Below, piece after piece: positions 33,760 through 42,608 of a stretch of 64,000 bases of DNA. The position numbers and the translations under genes are program-made. Location of the stretch: positions 1,364,001 to 1,428,000 of the forward strand of contig NZ_JACCFK010000002.1 in assembly GCF_013410405.1 (NCBI RefSeq), given 5' to 3'. The stretch's first letter is position 1. Each line of letters begins with the position of its first letter. This stretch comes from Amycolatopsis endophytica (lineage in GTDB: Bacteria > Actinomycetota > Actinomycetes > Mycobacteriales > Pseudonocardiaceae). The notes under the pieces were generated by a model. That model searched no databases, was not told the DNA's origin, and saw only the letters and a list, made by a program, of their open reading frames with translations.

Positions 33760-36700
33760 ATGGCGGAGGTACGGGGCTACTGCACGCTGTGCCGGTCCCG
33801 CTGCGGCGCCACCTACACGGTCGAGGACGGGATGCTGCGTGACGTCCGGCCCGATCCGGACCATCCGACCGGCGCCGCGATGTGCCCGAAGGGCCGCGCC
33901 GCCCCGGAGCTGGTGCACTCCCCCGCGCGCCTCACCACGCCCCTGCGCCGCACCACGCCCCGCTCCGATCCGGACCCGCGCTGGCGCGAGATCAGCTGGG
34001 ACGAGGCGATGACCGAGATCGCCGAGCGCTTGGGCACGATCCGCTCGGAAAGCGGCGCCGAGGCGGTCGCGTTCTCGGTGACCTCCCCCAGTGGCACCCC
34101 GATGTCGGACTCGATCGACTGGGTCGAACGGTTCATCCGCCTGTTCGGCAGTCCGAACACGCTGTACTCGACCGAGATCTGCAACTGGCACAAGGACTTC
34201 GCACACGCGTTCACCTTCGGATGCGGCCTGCCCGCGCCGGACTACGCGAACACCGGGCTGGCCGTCCTGTGGGGACACAATCCGGCGAAGTCCTGGCTCG
34301 CGCAGTCGGCCGCGCTCGCCGGGAGCGGCGCGAAGCTCGCCGTGATCGATCCGCGCCGCTCGACCAGCGCACTCCGGGCCGACCACTGGCTGCGCGTGCG
34401 TCCCGGCACCGACGCGGCTCTCGCTCTCGGTGTCGCCCACCAACTGCTCCAACGGCGTGTCCACGACGAGGCGTTCGTGCGGTCGTGGACGAACGGGCCG
34501 ATGCTGGTCCGCCGCGACACCGGCCGGTTCCTGCGGGCGGCCGAACTCGACCCGCGGCTGTCGGGGTTCGTCGTGTGGGACGACGGTCCGCTGCCCTACG
34601 GCGCCACCGCGCGCCCCGCCCTGCGCGGCGCGCGGCGAGTGACCACCGTGGACGGACCGGTCGACTGCGTACCGGCGTTCGAGCACTACGCAAACGCTTG
34701 CGCGGCCTGGCCACTCGACCGGACCGCCGCGGTGACCACAGTGGCCTCCTCGGCGATCGGCGCCTTCGTGGACGATCTGGCCTCGGCGGAGTCCGTGTCG
34801 TACGCGGCGTGGTCGGGAGTCGGCCAGCACGTGGACGCCACCCAGACCGAGCGGGCGATCGCCACGCTCTACGCGCTCACTGGCAGCTTCGACACGCCCG
34901 GTGGCAACGTCGTGCTGCCCAAGCAGCCGGTCAACCCGGTCGCCGCGCAGCTCGCGCCCGGGCAACGGGCCAAGGCGCTCGGCCTGGACGACTTCCCGCT
35001 CGGCCCGCCCGCGCAGGGGTGGGCCAACGCGCGCGACTTCTGCCAGGCGGTCCTGACCGGCCGGCCCTACCGGGTGCGGGCGCTGGTGTCCTTCGGCGGC
35101 AACCTCCTGCTGTCCCAGCCGGACCCGCGCCGGACCGCGGCCGCGCTGCGTGAGCTGGAGTTCGCCGTGCACCTCGACCTGTTCGAGAACCCGACCGCCC
35201 GGTTCGCGGATCTGCTGCTGCCGGTGAACACGCCGTGGGAGCGCGAGGCGGTCAAGGCCGGGTTCGAGATCACCGCCGCCGCGCAGGCACGGGTGCAGCT
35301 CCGGCCGAAGATGGCCGACCCGGCGGGACAGTCGCGTTCGGACACCGAGTTCGTCTTCGACCTGGGCACGCGGCTCGGGCTGGACTTCTTCGGCGGACGG
35401 ATCGAAGACGGCTGGAACCACCAGCTCGCCCCCCTCGGCATCACCGCCGCCGAGTTGCGAGAACGGCCGGGCGGGATCGACCTCCCGTTGCCGGTGCGAC
35501 ACCGCAAGTACCGCGACACCGGCTTCGACACCCCGACCGGACGGGTCGAGCTGTACTCGGAACGGCTCGCCGAGCACGGCTACCCGCCCGTGCCGGTGGC
35601 GCAGGAGCCCGTGTACGACGACCGGTTCCCCCTGGTGCTCACCTGCGCGAAGAACGGGTACTTCTGCCACAGCCAGCACCACGGGATCTCCTCCTTGCGC
35701 AAGCGCTTTCCCGAACCGCTCGTGGAGGTCAGCGCCGAGCTGGCCGCGGAGCGCGGGATCACCGACGGGCAGTGGGTCCGGATCACCACCGCGGCCGCGT
35801 CGGTGCGGATGAAGGCCCGGATCGACCCGGCCCTGCACCGCGACGTCGTGGTCGCCGAATACGGCTGGTGGCAACCGGCCGACGACCTCGCCCTGCCCGG
35901 CTCCGATCCGCTCGCCGAGGGCGGCACCAACTACAACCTGCTCATCGGGGACGAGCGCCGTGACCCGGTCAGCGGTTCCTTCGCCCTGCGCTCGTCCACC
36001 TGCGACATCGTGCCGGAGCCGACCTGGACCGGTGCGCGGGAGTTCGTCGTGGACAGCGCGGAGCCGGAGACCGCGGAGGTGCTGGCCATCCGGGTGCGGC
36101 CCGTCGACGGCGCGCCGCTGCCGGAGTTCCGGCCCGGACAGCACATCACGGTCGCGCTGGCGGACGACCCCGGTCTGGCGCGCAGCTACTCGCTCACCGG
36201 AACCGACGTCGCCACCTACGGGATCGCGGTGCGGCGTGTCCCGGGTGGACGGTTTTCGGGAGTGGTACACGAGCGGTTCCGGCCGGGTGAACGGGTGCTG
36301 GTCACGCCGCCGTCCGGGGTGTTCGCGATCCCGGCCGGGCATGAGCGGCCGATCGTGCTGCTGGCGGCCGGGATCGGGATCACCCCGTTCCTCGGGCTCG
36401 CTCCGGCGACGGAAACCGTGCTGCACTACGGGAACCGCAACGGCCGCTCGCACGCGTTCCGGGACCGGCTCGCGGCGATGAACCTGCGGGTGATCGACCA
36501 CTACAGCAGGCCGGATCCGGGCGACGTGTTCGACGTGCGCGGCCGCATCACGGCGGAGGATGTGGACGATGACCTGATCCGGCGGCGGGCGCGGTTCTAC
36601 CTGTGCGGCCCGCCGGGGATGCTGGACGAGGTGATCGCCGGGCTGGTCGCGCGGGGCGTGCCGCGGTTCGACATCTTCGCCGAACGCTTCCGGGCCGCCG

Positions 36701-36984
36701 CCGCGCCGGTGACCATCGCGGACGACGCAACGGCGACGGTGCGGTTCGCCCGCTCCGGCCGGGAGGCCCGGTGGCGCAAGGCGGACGGCACGTTGCTGCA
36801 GCTCGCCGAACGCGAAGGGCTGTCCCTGCCCAGCGGATGCCGCCTGGGACAGTGCGAAAGCTGCGCGACGGCCGTGCTCGCCGGGTCCGTCGCCCACCTC
36901 GTCACCCCGGCCGACGACCTGCCCGAGAACCACTGCCTGACCTGCCAGTCCGTGCCGGCGTCCGACGTCGTGCTCGACGCGTGA
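33760..36984 (+). CDS. Molybdopterin oxidoreductase fused to FNR and 2Fe-2S modules
   Basis: 1074 aa, three functional units in one chain. Residues 1-760: Mo-bisMGD catalytic part with 4Fe-4S cysteines C8, C11, C15 and C42 and candidate Mo ligand C141 in STEICNWHKDF; the molydopterin-dinucleotide-binding domain ends near SFALRSSTC. About 760-980: ferredoxin-NADP-reductase-like flavin/NAD domain with RSYSLTG, GIGITPFLG and LCGPPGMLDEV. About 990-1074: plant-type 2Fe-2S domain with C1027, C1032, C1035, C1062. The enzyme could pass electrons directly between NAD(P)H and the Mo site. Start has GGAGAG 6 nt upstream. No signal peptide, so cytoplasmic. Substrate unknown; its operon implies an organic acid or amine. 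Confidence 0.93.
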   Translation: MAEVRGYCTLCRSRCGATYTVEDGMLRDVRPDPDHPTGAAMCPKGRAAPELVHSPARLTTPLRRTTPRSDPDPRWREISWDEAMTEIAERLGTIRSESGAEAVAFSVTSPSGTPMSDSIDWVERFIRLFGSPNTLYSTEICNWHKDFAHAFTFGCGLPAPDYANTGLAVLWGHNPAKSWLAQSAALAGSGAKLAVIDPRRSTSALRADHWLRVRPGTDAALALGVAHQLLQRRVHDEAFVRSWTNGPMLVRRDTGRFLRAAELDPRLSGFVVWDDGPLPYGATARPALRGARRVTTVDGPVDCVPAFEHYANACAAWPLDRTAAVTTVASSAIGAFVDDLASAESVSYAAWSGVGQHVDATQTERAIATLYALTGSFDTPGGNVVLPKQPVNPVAAQLAPGQRAKALGLDDFPLGPPAQGWANARDFCQAVLTGRPYRVRALVSFGGNLLLSQPDPRRTAAALRELEFAVHLDLFENPTARFADLLLPVNTPWEREAVKAGFEITAAAQARVQLRPKMADPAGQSRSDTEFVFDLGTRLGLDFFGGRIEDGWNHQLAPLGITAAELRERPGGIDLPLPVRHRKYRDTGFDTPTGRVELYSERLAEHGYPPVPVAQEPVYDDRFPLVLTCAKNGYFCHSQHHGISSLRKRFPEPLVEVSAELAAERGITDGQWVRITTAAASVRMKARIDPALHRDVVVAEYGWWQPADDLALPGSDPLAEGGTNYNLLIGDERRDPVSGSFALRSSTCDIVPEPTWTGAREFVVDSAEPETAEVLAIRVRPVDGAPLPEFRPGQHITVALADDPGLARSYSLTGTDVATYGIAVRRVPGGRFSGVVHERFRPGERVLVTPPSGVFAIPAGHERPIVLLAAGIGITPFLGLAPATETVLHYGNRNGRSHAFRDRLAAMNLRVIDHYSRPDPGDVFDVRGRITAEDVDDDLIRRRARFYLCGPPGMLDEVIAGLVARGVPRFDIFAERFRAAAAPVTIADDATATVRFARSGREARWRKADGTLLQLAEREGLSLPSGCRLGQCESCATAVLAGSVAHLVTPADDLPENHCLTCQSVPASDVVLDA

Positions 36985-36994
36985 AGGGAAATCC

Positions 36995-37900
36995 GTGCTC
37001 ACCGTTTCCGCCGACGACACCGCCCGCGCCCTGGAGTTCGGCGCGCTCATCCCCGCGCTGCGCGAAGGGCTGGCGCGCGGGGCGACCGCACCGCCACGGC
37101 ATCACCACAGCGTCGGGGAGGAAGCGACGCTGTTGCTGATGCCCTCCTGGCAGGGGGATCTGCTCGGGGTGAAGCTGGTGAACGTCTTCCCGGCGAACCG
37201 CGCGCGGGGGCTGCCGGCGTTGTCGTCGGCGTACGTGCTGGCCAGCGCGGAGACGGGCGAGCACCTCGCGGTGATCGACGGCGACGAGCTGACCCGCCGC
37301 CGCACGGTCGCCACGTCGGCACTCGCGTCGTCCTACCTCGCGCGGCCGGACAGCCGGGTGCTGCTGGTGGTCGGCGCCGGGCACATCGGCAGCCTGGCGG
37401 CGCAGGCGCACGCCGCGGTGCTCGGAATCGAAACCGTGCTGGTGCACAACCGTTCACGGCCCGCGGCGTCGGAGCTGGTGGACCGGTTGCGAGCGTCCGG
37501 ATTGGACGCGAGCGTGGTCGGCGACCTGGACGCCGCGGTGCCCGAGGCCGACGTGATCACCTGCGCGACGCTGGCGACGAGCCCGGTCATCCGCGGCGGC
37601 CTGCTGCGCCCCGGCACGCACCTGGACCTGGTCGGCAGCTTCCGCCCGGACATGCGCGAGGCCGACGCGGAGTGCCTGAGCCGCGGCACGGTGTTCGTCG
37701 ACAGCGAGATCGCCCTGACCGAATCCGGTGATCTCGCGGGTTTCGACCCCGCCGCCGTGGCGGCCACCCTCCCCCAGCTCTGCCGTGGCGAAGCCCCGGG
37801 CAGGCGGGACGACACGCAGATCACCGTGTTCAAGGCCGTCGGCACGGCCGTGGCGGACCTGGCGGCCGCCGAACTCGCCTACCGCCGCGCCGCCGCCTGA
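36995..37900 (+). CDS. Ornithine cyclodeaminase/mu-crystallin family protein
   Basis: 301 aa. Rossmann cofactor motif VVGAGHIGSLAAQAHAAVL in the middle, substrate-binding KLVNVFPANRARG near the N-terminus and LVGSFRPDMREAD near the C-terminus. Members reduce ketimines, deaminate ornithine or make alanine/lysine derivatives. GTG start 10 bp after the molybdenum enzyme stop with GAAGGGAA in front, so it is the second gene of the operon. A ketimine or amino-acid intermediate in the pathway is the natural inference. Confidence 0.88.
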   Translation: MLTVSADDTARALEFGALIPALREGLARGATAPPRHHHSVGEEATLLLMPSWQGDLLGVKLVNVFPANRARGLPALSSAYVLASAETGEHLAVIDGDELTRRRTVATSALASSYLARPDSRVLLVVGAGHIGSLAAQAHAAVLGIETVLVHNRSRPAASELVDRLRASGLDASVVGDLDAAVPEADVITCATLATSPVIRGGLLRPGTHLDLVGSFRPDMREADAECLSRGTVFVDSEIALTESGDLAGFDPAAVAATLPQLCRGEAPGRRDDTQITVFKAVGTAVADLAAAELAYRRAAA

Positions 37901-38004
37901 CCCCACCGGCCACCGTTCACGGACGGCAACGCCCGGAAACCAGCACCACCCACCACCGTCCCCACCGCGCGGTGCGCGCGGTCCAGCACCCCGGGAGTTC
38001 CCCC

Positions 38005-39438
38005 ATGCCCGATCCCCTGGTCACCGTCGAGCCACGGCAGAGCGGTCTGGCCCGCGTCGCCACCCGGACCGCGGCCTGGTCGGAGAAGTGGTTCCCCAAC
38101 ACGCTCGTCTTCGCGCTGCTCGTGCTGGCCGTCGTGGCGATCGCCGCGATGGCCGGTGGCGCCTCGCCCGCCACGGTGAGCCAGACGTTCGGCGACGGGT
38201 TCTGGGACCTCATCCCGTTCACCATGCAGATGGCGATGGTCGCGATCGGCGGGTACGTCGTCGCGACCGCCAGGCCCGTCCGGCGGGCGATCGTCGCGCT
38301 GGCCCGGATTCCGCGCACCCCACGCGGCGCGGTCGCGATGGTCGCCACGGTCAGCCTGCTCTCGGCGCTGCTGAACTGGGGGTTCAGCCTCATTTTCAGC
38401 GCGCTCCTGGTGCGGCGCCTTGCCGAGCGGGAGAACCTGCGCGTCGACTACCGGGCCGCCTCGGCCGCCGCCTACCTCGGGCTCGGCGGCAGCTGGGCGC
38501 TCGGCCTCAGTTCGTCCGCGGCGCAGCTACAGGCCAATCCGTCGTCCATTCCGGACTCACTGCTGCCGGTCACCGGCGTGATCCCGTTCCGGGAGACCAT
38601 TTTCGCGTGGCAGTCGCTACTGCTGGCCGCGGTCGTGGTGGTGGTCTGCGTGACCGTGGCGTTCCTCTCCGCGCCGCGCGCGGACAGCGCCCGCACCGCG
38701 GCCGACCTCGGCATCGATCCGCGGGACCCGGTCGAGGACGACGCCCCGCGTTCGCGTCCCGGCGAATGGCTGGAGTACAGCCCGCTGCTCACGATCGTCG
38801 TCGTCGCGCTGGTCGGCGGCTGGGCGATCCAGGAGTTCGCCGCGCAGGACCCGATCGTCGCCATCTCCGGCCTCAACACCTACAACCTGCTCTTCCTCAC
38901 CCTCGGCCTGCTGCTGCACTGGCGCCCGCGCCGCTTCCTGGCCGCGGTGACGAAGGCCGTGCCCGCGACCGGCGGCGTGCTCATCCAGTTCCCGTTCTAC
39001 GCGGGCATCGCGGCGGTCATGACGAAGGCGACGGACGGCTCCGGCACCTCGATCTCGCACCACCTGGCGTCGTTGTTCACCGGCGCGGGCAACGCGGCGA
39101 CGTTCCCGCTGCTGATCGGCGCCTATTCGGTGGTGCTGGGCTTCCTCATCCCCTCCGGCGGCGGCAAATGGGTCATCGAGGCGCCCTACGTCATGCAGGC
39201 GGCCAACGACCAGCACGTCAACCTCGGCTGGACCGTCCAGATCTACAACGCCGCCGAGGCCCTGCCCAACCTGATCAACCCGTTCTGGATGCTGCCGCTG
39301 CTGGGTGTGCTCTCCCTCAAGGCCCGCGACATCGTCGGCTACACGGTGCTGTACCTGTTCGCGCTGCTGCCGGTGGTGCTCGGACTCCTCACGGTGCTCT
39401 CGCCCACGTTGCCCTACCACCCACCGGTCATGCACTGA
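38005..39438 (+). CDS. Short-chain fatty acid transporter (AtoE-like)
   Basis: 477 aa with about 12 membrane helices. The AtoE family fingerprint includes LSALLNWGFSLIFSALL, GIAAVMT and GFLIPSGGGKWVIEAPYV. AtoE proteins take up short-chain fatty or keto acids by cation symport. The start at 38005 has GGGAG about 8 nt upstream. It follows the ornithine-cyclodeaminase-like gene by 104 bp and probably imports the pathway substrate or an intermediate. Confidence 0.9.
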   Translation: MPDPLVTVEPRQSGLARVATRTAAWSEKWFPNTLVFALLVLAVVAIAAMAGGASPATVSQTFGDGFWDLIPFTMQMAMVAIGGYVVATARPVRRAIVALARIPRTPRGAVAMVATVSLLSALLNWGFSLIFSALLVRRLAERENLRVDYRAASAAAYLGLGGSWALGLSSSAAQLQANPSSIPDSLLPVTGVIPFRETIFAWQSLLLAAVVVVVCVTVAFLSAPRADSARTAADLGIDPRDPVEDDAPRSRPGEWLEYSPLLTIVVVALVGGWAIQEFAAQDPIVAISGLNTYNLLFLTLGLLLHWRPRRFLAAVTKAVPATGGVLIQFPFYAGIAAVMTKATDGSGTSISHHLASLFTGAGNAATFPLLIGAYSVVLGFLIPSGGGKWVIEAPYVMQAANDQHVNLGWTVQIYNAAEALPNLINPFWMLPLLGVLSLKARDIVGYTVLYLFALLPVVLGLLTVLSPTLPYHPPVMH

Positions 39439-39447
39439 GCGCATCAA

Positions 39448-39461
39448 TGGATGCAAATCCA
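39448..39461. promoter_or_regulatory. TGGAT-GCAA-ATCCA palindrome
   Basis: Perfect 5-bp arms separated by 4 bp, 9 bp after the AtoE stop and 68 bp before the CoA-transferase start. It is positioned as an operator for a second promoter of the island. The binding protein, GntR or LysR, is not known. Confidence 0.5.
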
Positions 39462-39528
39462 GGCGTGCGGTCCATCAGTCCGTCCTCCTAGGGTCGCCAT
39501 AGCCACTGCCACCCGAGAGGAGCACCGC

Positions 39529-40683
39529 GTGACCGGGTCCGCTTTCCGACCGCTCGCCGGAATCCGGGTTCTCGACTTCACGAGAGTGCTGTCCGGTCCC
39601 TACGCCACGATGCAGCTGGCGGAGCTGGGCGCGGATGTCGTGAAGGTGGAGATGCCCGGCACCGGTGACGAAACCCGCGCCTGGGGCCCGCCGTTCGTCG
39701 ACGAGTCCAGCGCCTACTTCCACGCGGTCAACCAGGGCAAGCGCAGCATGGTCCTGGACCTGGCCGATCCCGGCACGCGGGAGACCGCCGAGGAGCTGAT
39801 CCGGCGCAGCGACGTGGTGGTGGAGAACTTCCGGCCGGGCGTGGCCGACCGGCTCGGGATCGGGCCGCGGCGGGTCGCCGAGCTCGCCCCGCACGTGGTC
39901 TACGCGTCGATCAGCGGGTTCGGTTCGAACGGCCCGATGGCCGGGCACGCCGGTACGGAGGTCGTCGTCGAGGCGGAGTCCGGGCTGATGAGCATCACCG
40001 GTCTGCCCGGCGGGGAACCGGTCCGCTTCGGGGTGGCGATGATCGACATCGCAACGGGGCTGTCCGCGGTGAACGGTCTGCTGGCCGCTCTCGTCGAACG
40101 GTCGCGCACCGGGCGTGGACGGCACGTCGAGGTGTCGCTCTACGCCACCGCCGTGAGCGCGATGGGCACCCTCATCGCCTCCGAGTCCGCCGGTGGCGGA
40201 GCGCCGCGTGCCTGGGGCAGCGCGCATCCGTCGATCGTCCCCTACCGGGCCTTTTCGACGCGGGACGGGCACCTCGTGGTCGGGGCGACCAACGACGCCA
40301 TGTTCACCCGGCTCACGAAAGCCCTTGACCTGCAAGCGGAACTGTCGCGGCCGGAGTGGGCGGGCAACGCCGGGCGCGTCGCCGGCCGGGACGCGATCGA
40401 GGACGTCCTCGGCCGGGCCCTGGCGGTGATGCACTCCGCCGACGCGCTCGGCAGGCTCCGCGACCACGGTGTCCTCGCCGCGCCGGTGCTGGGGGTCGGC
40501 GAGGCCGCCCGCAGCGCGCAGACCGCCGCGCTCGGCCTGGTCACCGAGGATGACGGCCTCCTGCTCGCCCGGTCTCCCCTGTCCGCCAACGGAACGCGCC
40601 GGCTCGGGCGGGCGCCGGCGCTGGGCGGGCACACCGACGAAATCCTCGCCGAACTCACGGAGGACAGCCATGCCAGTCAATGA
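39529..40683 (+). CDS. Class III CoA-transferase (CaiB/BaiF family)
   Basis: 384 aa. Starts LAGIRVLDFTRVLSGPYATM and continues LAELGADVVKVEMPG, ENFRPGVADRLGIG, and GHVVYASISGFG-like sequence typical of formyl-CoA:oxalate and carnitine CoA-transferases. It moves CoA from one acid to another without hydrolysis of ATP. GTG 39529 has GAGAGGAG 6 nt upstream, preceded by a -10-like TAGGGT. Its last bases overlap the aldehyde dehydrogenase ATG. It would activate an acid substrate as CoA ester. Confidence 0.93.
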   Translation: MTGSAFRPLAGIRVLDFTRVLSGPYATMQLAELGADVVKVEMPGTGDETRAWGPPFVDESSAYFHAVNQGKRSMVLDLADPGTRETAEELIRRSDVVVENFRPGVADRLGIGPRRVAELAPHVVYASISGFGSNGPMAGHAGTEVVVEAESGLMSITGLPGGEPVRFGVAMIDIATGLSAVNGLLAALVERSRTGRGRHVEVSLYATAVSAMGTLIASESAGGGAPRAWGSAHPSIVPYRAFSTRDGHLVVGATNDAMFTRLTKALDLQAELSRPEWAGNAGRVAGRDAIEDVLGRALAVMHSADALGRLRDHGVLAAPVLGVGEAARSAQTAALGLVTEDDGLLLARSPLSANGTRRLGRAPALGGHTDEILAELTEDSHASQ

Positions 40684-42148
40684 CGACCTGCGCCCCTACC
40701 TCACCGACCACGGCACGCCGATCGGAGTGGACTTCCCGCACTCGGTGGGCGGTACCACGCGCGAACCGGCGAAGTGGACGGACACGATGGACCCGGCGAC
40801 CGGCGAGCCGCTGGCCCGCGTGGGCACCGCGACCGCGGCCGAGATCGACGACGCCGTGACCGTGGCGCGCGCCGCCGCGCAACCGTGGTCGGCACTCGCC
40901 CCGAGCGAGCGCGGCACTCTGCTGCGGCGCCTGGGCGCGCTCGTCCGCCGCGACGCCGACACGCTGGCCCGGCTGGAGACCCGCGACACCGGCAAACCGC
41001 TCGCGCAGGGCCGGGCCGATCTCGCGGCCGCCGCCCGCTACTTCGAGTTCTACGGCTCGGTGGTCGAGGGGTTCCTCGGGGACACCATCCCGCTCGGGTC
41101 CGCCGCGCTGGCCGTCGTCGAGCGCGAACCGCACGGTGTGACCGGGCACGTGATCCCGTGGAACTACCCGGCGCAGATCACCGCCCGTTCGGTCGGCGCG
41201 GCGCTGGCGGCCGGGAACGCCACGGTCGTCAAGCCCGCCGACGAGGCACCGCTGGTCGCCCTGCGCTACGCGGCGCTGGCGGCCGAGGCCGGTTTCCCGG
41301 CCGGGGTGCTGAACGTGCTGCCCGGCGGAGCCGAAGCAGGCGACGCGCTGACCGGCAACCCCGAGGTGGACCACGTCTCGTTCACCGGCTCGGTCGCCAC
41401 CGGCCGCGCCGTCGCCGGTGCCTGCGCCCGCCGCGGGCGGCCGGTCCTGCTCGAACTCGGCGGCAAATCGGCCCATCTGGTGCTGGAGGGCGCCGATCTG
41501 GACCGCGCGGCGCCGGTGATCGCCCGCGCCCTGCTGCTGCACGCGGGACAGACCTGCACCGCGGGGACCAGGGTGATCGTCCACGAGTCGCTGCACGCCG
41601 AACTGGTCGGGCGGCTGGCCGCGTTCTTCAACTCCGCGACGCTCGGACCGGGACTCACCGACCCCACGGTCGGGCCCGTGGTGACCGCGGCACAGGCCGA
41701 CCGCGTCCGCGGGTTCATCGAGCGGGCGCGTAGCGACGGCGCCGTCGTCGCCGCCCAGGCGCAGGCCGGGGACCTGCCCGGCTTCTTCGTCGCGCCGGTG
41801 CTGTTCGACGCGGTGCGGCAGGACAGCGAACTGTTCGCCGAGGAGGTGTTCGGCCCCGTGCTGGCCGTCACCCCGGTCGAGTCCGACGAAGCCGCGATCG
41901 CCGCCGCCCACGACAGCCGGTACGGGCTGACCGCGGCCGTGTGGTGCCGCGACGTGGACCGCGCGTTGCGCACCGCCCGGCGGCTGCACGTGGGCCAGGC
42001 CAGCGTGAACGGCTACGCGCCCGGCGGCGGCGTCGAACTGCCCTTCGGCGGCGTCCGGGACAGCGGCTACGGCCGGGAAAAGGGCGCCGAGGCCCTGCGC
42101 GAGTACACCCGCACCCGCACGCTGTTCGTCGACATCGCCCCGGCCTGA
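40670..42148 (+). CDS. Aldehyde dehydrogenase (NAD(P)+)
   Basis: 492 aa, ALDH superfamily. NAD-binding FTGSVATGR, catalytic Glu in LELGGKS, catalytic Cys in GQTCTAGTR, and the C-terminal PFGGVRDSGYGREKG. It oxidises an aldehyde to an acid. The order CoA-transferase then aldehyde dehydrogenase suggests an aldehyde intermediate derived from a carbon chain that the Mo enzyme or ADH has oxidised. Betaine-aldehyde, gamma-aminobutyraldehyde and semialdehyde dehydrogenases all resemble it; substrate cannot be chosen. Confidence 0.94.
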   Translation: MPVNDDLRPYLTDHGTPIGVDFPHSVGGTTREPAKWTDTMDPATGEPLARVGTATAAEIDDAVTVARAAAQPWSALAPSERGTLLRRLGALVRRDADTLARLETRDTGKPLAQGRADLAAAARYFEFYGSVVEGFLGDTIPLGSAALAVVEREPHGVTGHVIPWNYPAQITARSVGAALAAGNATVVKPADEAPLVALRYAALAAEAGFPAGVLNVLPGGAEAGDALTGNPEVDHVSFTGSVATGRAVAGACARRGRPVLLELGGKSAHLVLEGADLDRAAPVIARALLLHAGQTCTAGTRVIVHESLHAELVGRLAAFFNSATLGPGLTDPTVGPVVTAAQADRVRGFIERARSDGAVVAAQAQAGDLPGFFVAPVLFDAVRQDSELFAEEVFGPVLAVTPVESDEAAIAAAHDSRYGLTAAVWCRDVDRALRTARRLHVGQASVNGYAPGGGVELPFGGVRDSGYGREKGAEALREYTRTRTLFVDIAPA

Positions 42149-42200
42149 CCCCGGACCGCCCCTTGAACCCAGCGTTGTCGTGCGAGGGAAGGAAAACAGC

Positions 42201-42608
42201 ATGCCCCCGGAAGAGAAGCGGCTCGCCGAGGTATGGGGTGACGTCGTCGACGAGCGCAGCGTGAAGATCGCGGTGCTGCTCGGGATCGCCGTCGCCGTCC
42301 CCTCGTTCCTCGTCGCCCGCGCGGCTTTCGGCGCGGGAGTGGACAACCAGGATCTGGCCCGCACCTACGCGATGGTCGTCGGCCTGGCCGCGTGCCTCGT
42401 CGCGGGCGGCATCGCGGCGAAACTGTTCAAACCGCAGCGGATCGTCACCGAACGCGGGGTCGACCCCGAGGACCAGCGGCGGGTGCTGCGTGAACTGGGC
42501 GAGGCCCACGGCATCGGGACGCTGGCCGACCTCAGCGCGCGGGAACGGGACGAACTGCGGCGTCTCGGCCTGGAAGAGGTCTTCCTGGACGCGGAGAAGG
42601 CCGGATGA
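42201..42608 (+). CDS. Small membrane protein, TctB-like position
   Basis: 135 aa. Two membrane helices (AVLLGIAVAVPSFLVARAAF and YAMVVGLAACLVAGGIAAKLF) followed by a soluble charged tail. It sits directly before a TctA-like gene and overlaps it by ATGA, the usual place of the small TctB subunit, but no TctB motif is clearly visible. The start ATG 42201 has GGAAGGAAAA upstream. Confidence 0.68.
   Translation: MPPEEKRLAEVWGDVVDERSVKIAVLLGIAVAVPSFLVARAAFGAGVDNQDLARTYAMVVGLAACLVAGGIAAKLFKPQRIVTERGVDPEDQRRVLRELGEAHGIGTLADLSARERDELRRLGLEEVFLDAEKAG

Noticed and set aside
33715..37050. 1111-codon open frame antisense to the molybdenum oxidoreductase
   Set aside because: High-GC shadow frame; composition is Arg/Gly/Pro/His-rich, with no domain and no RBS, and the sense gene has complete catalytic motifs.
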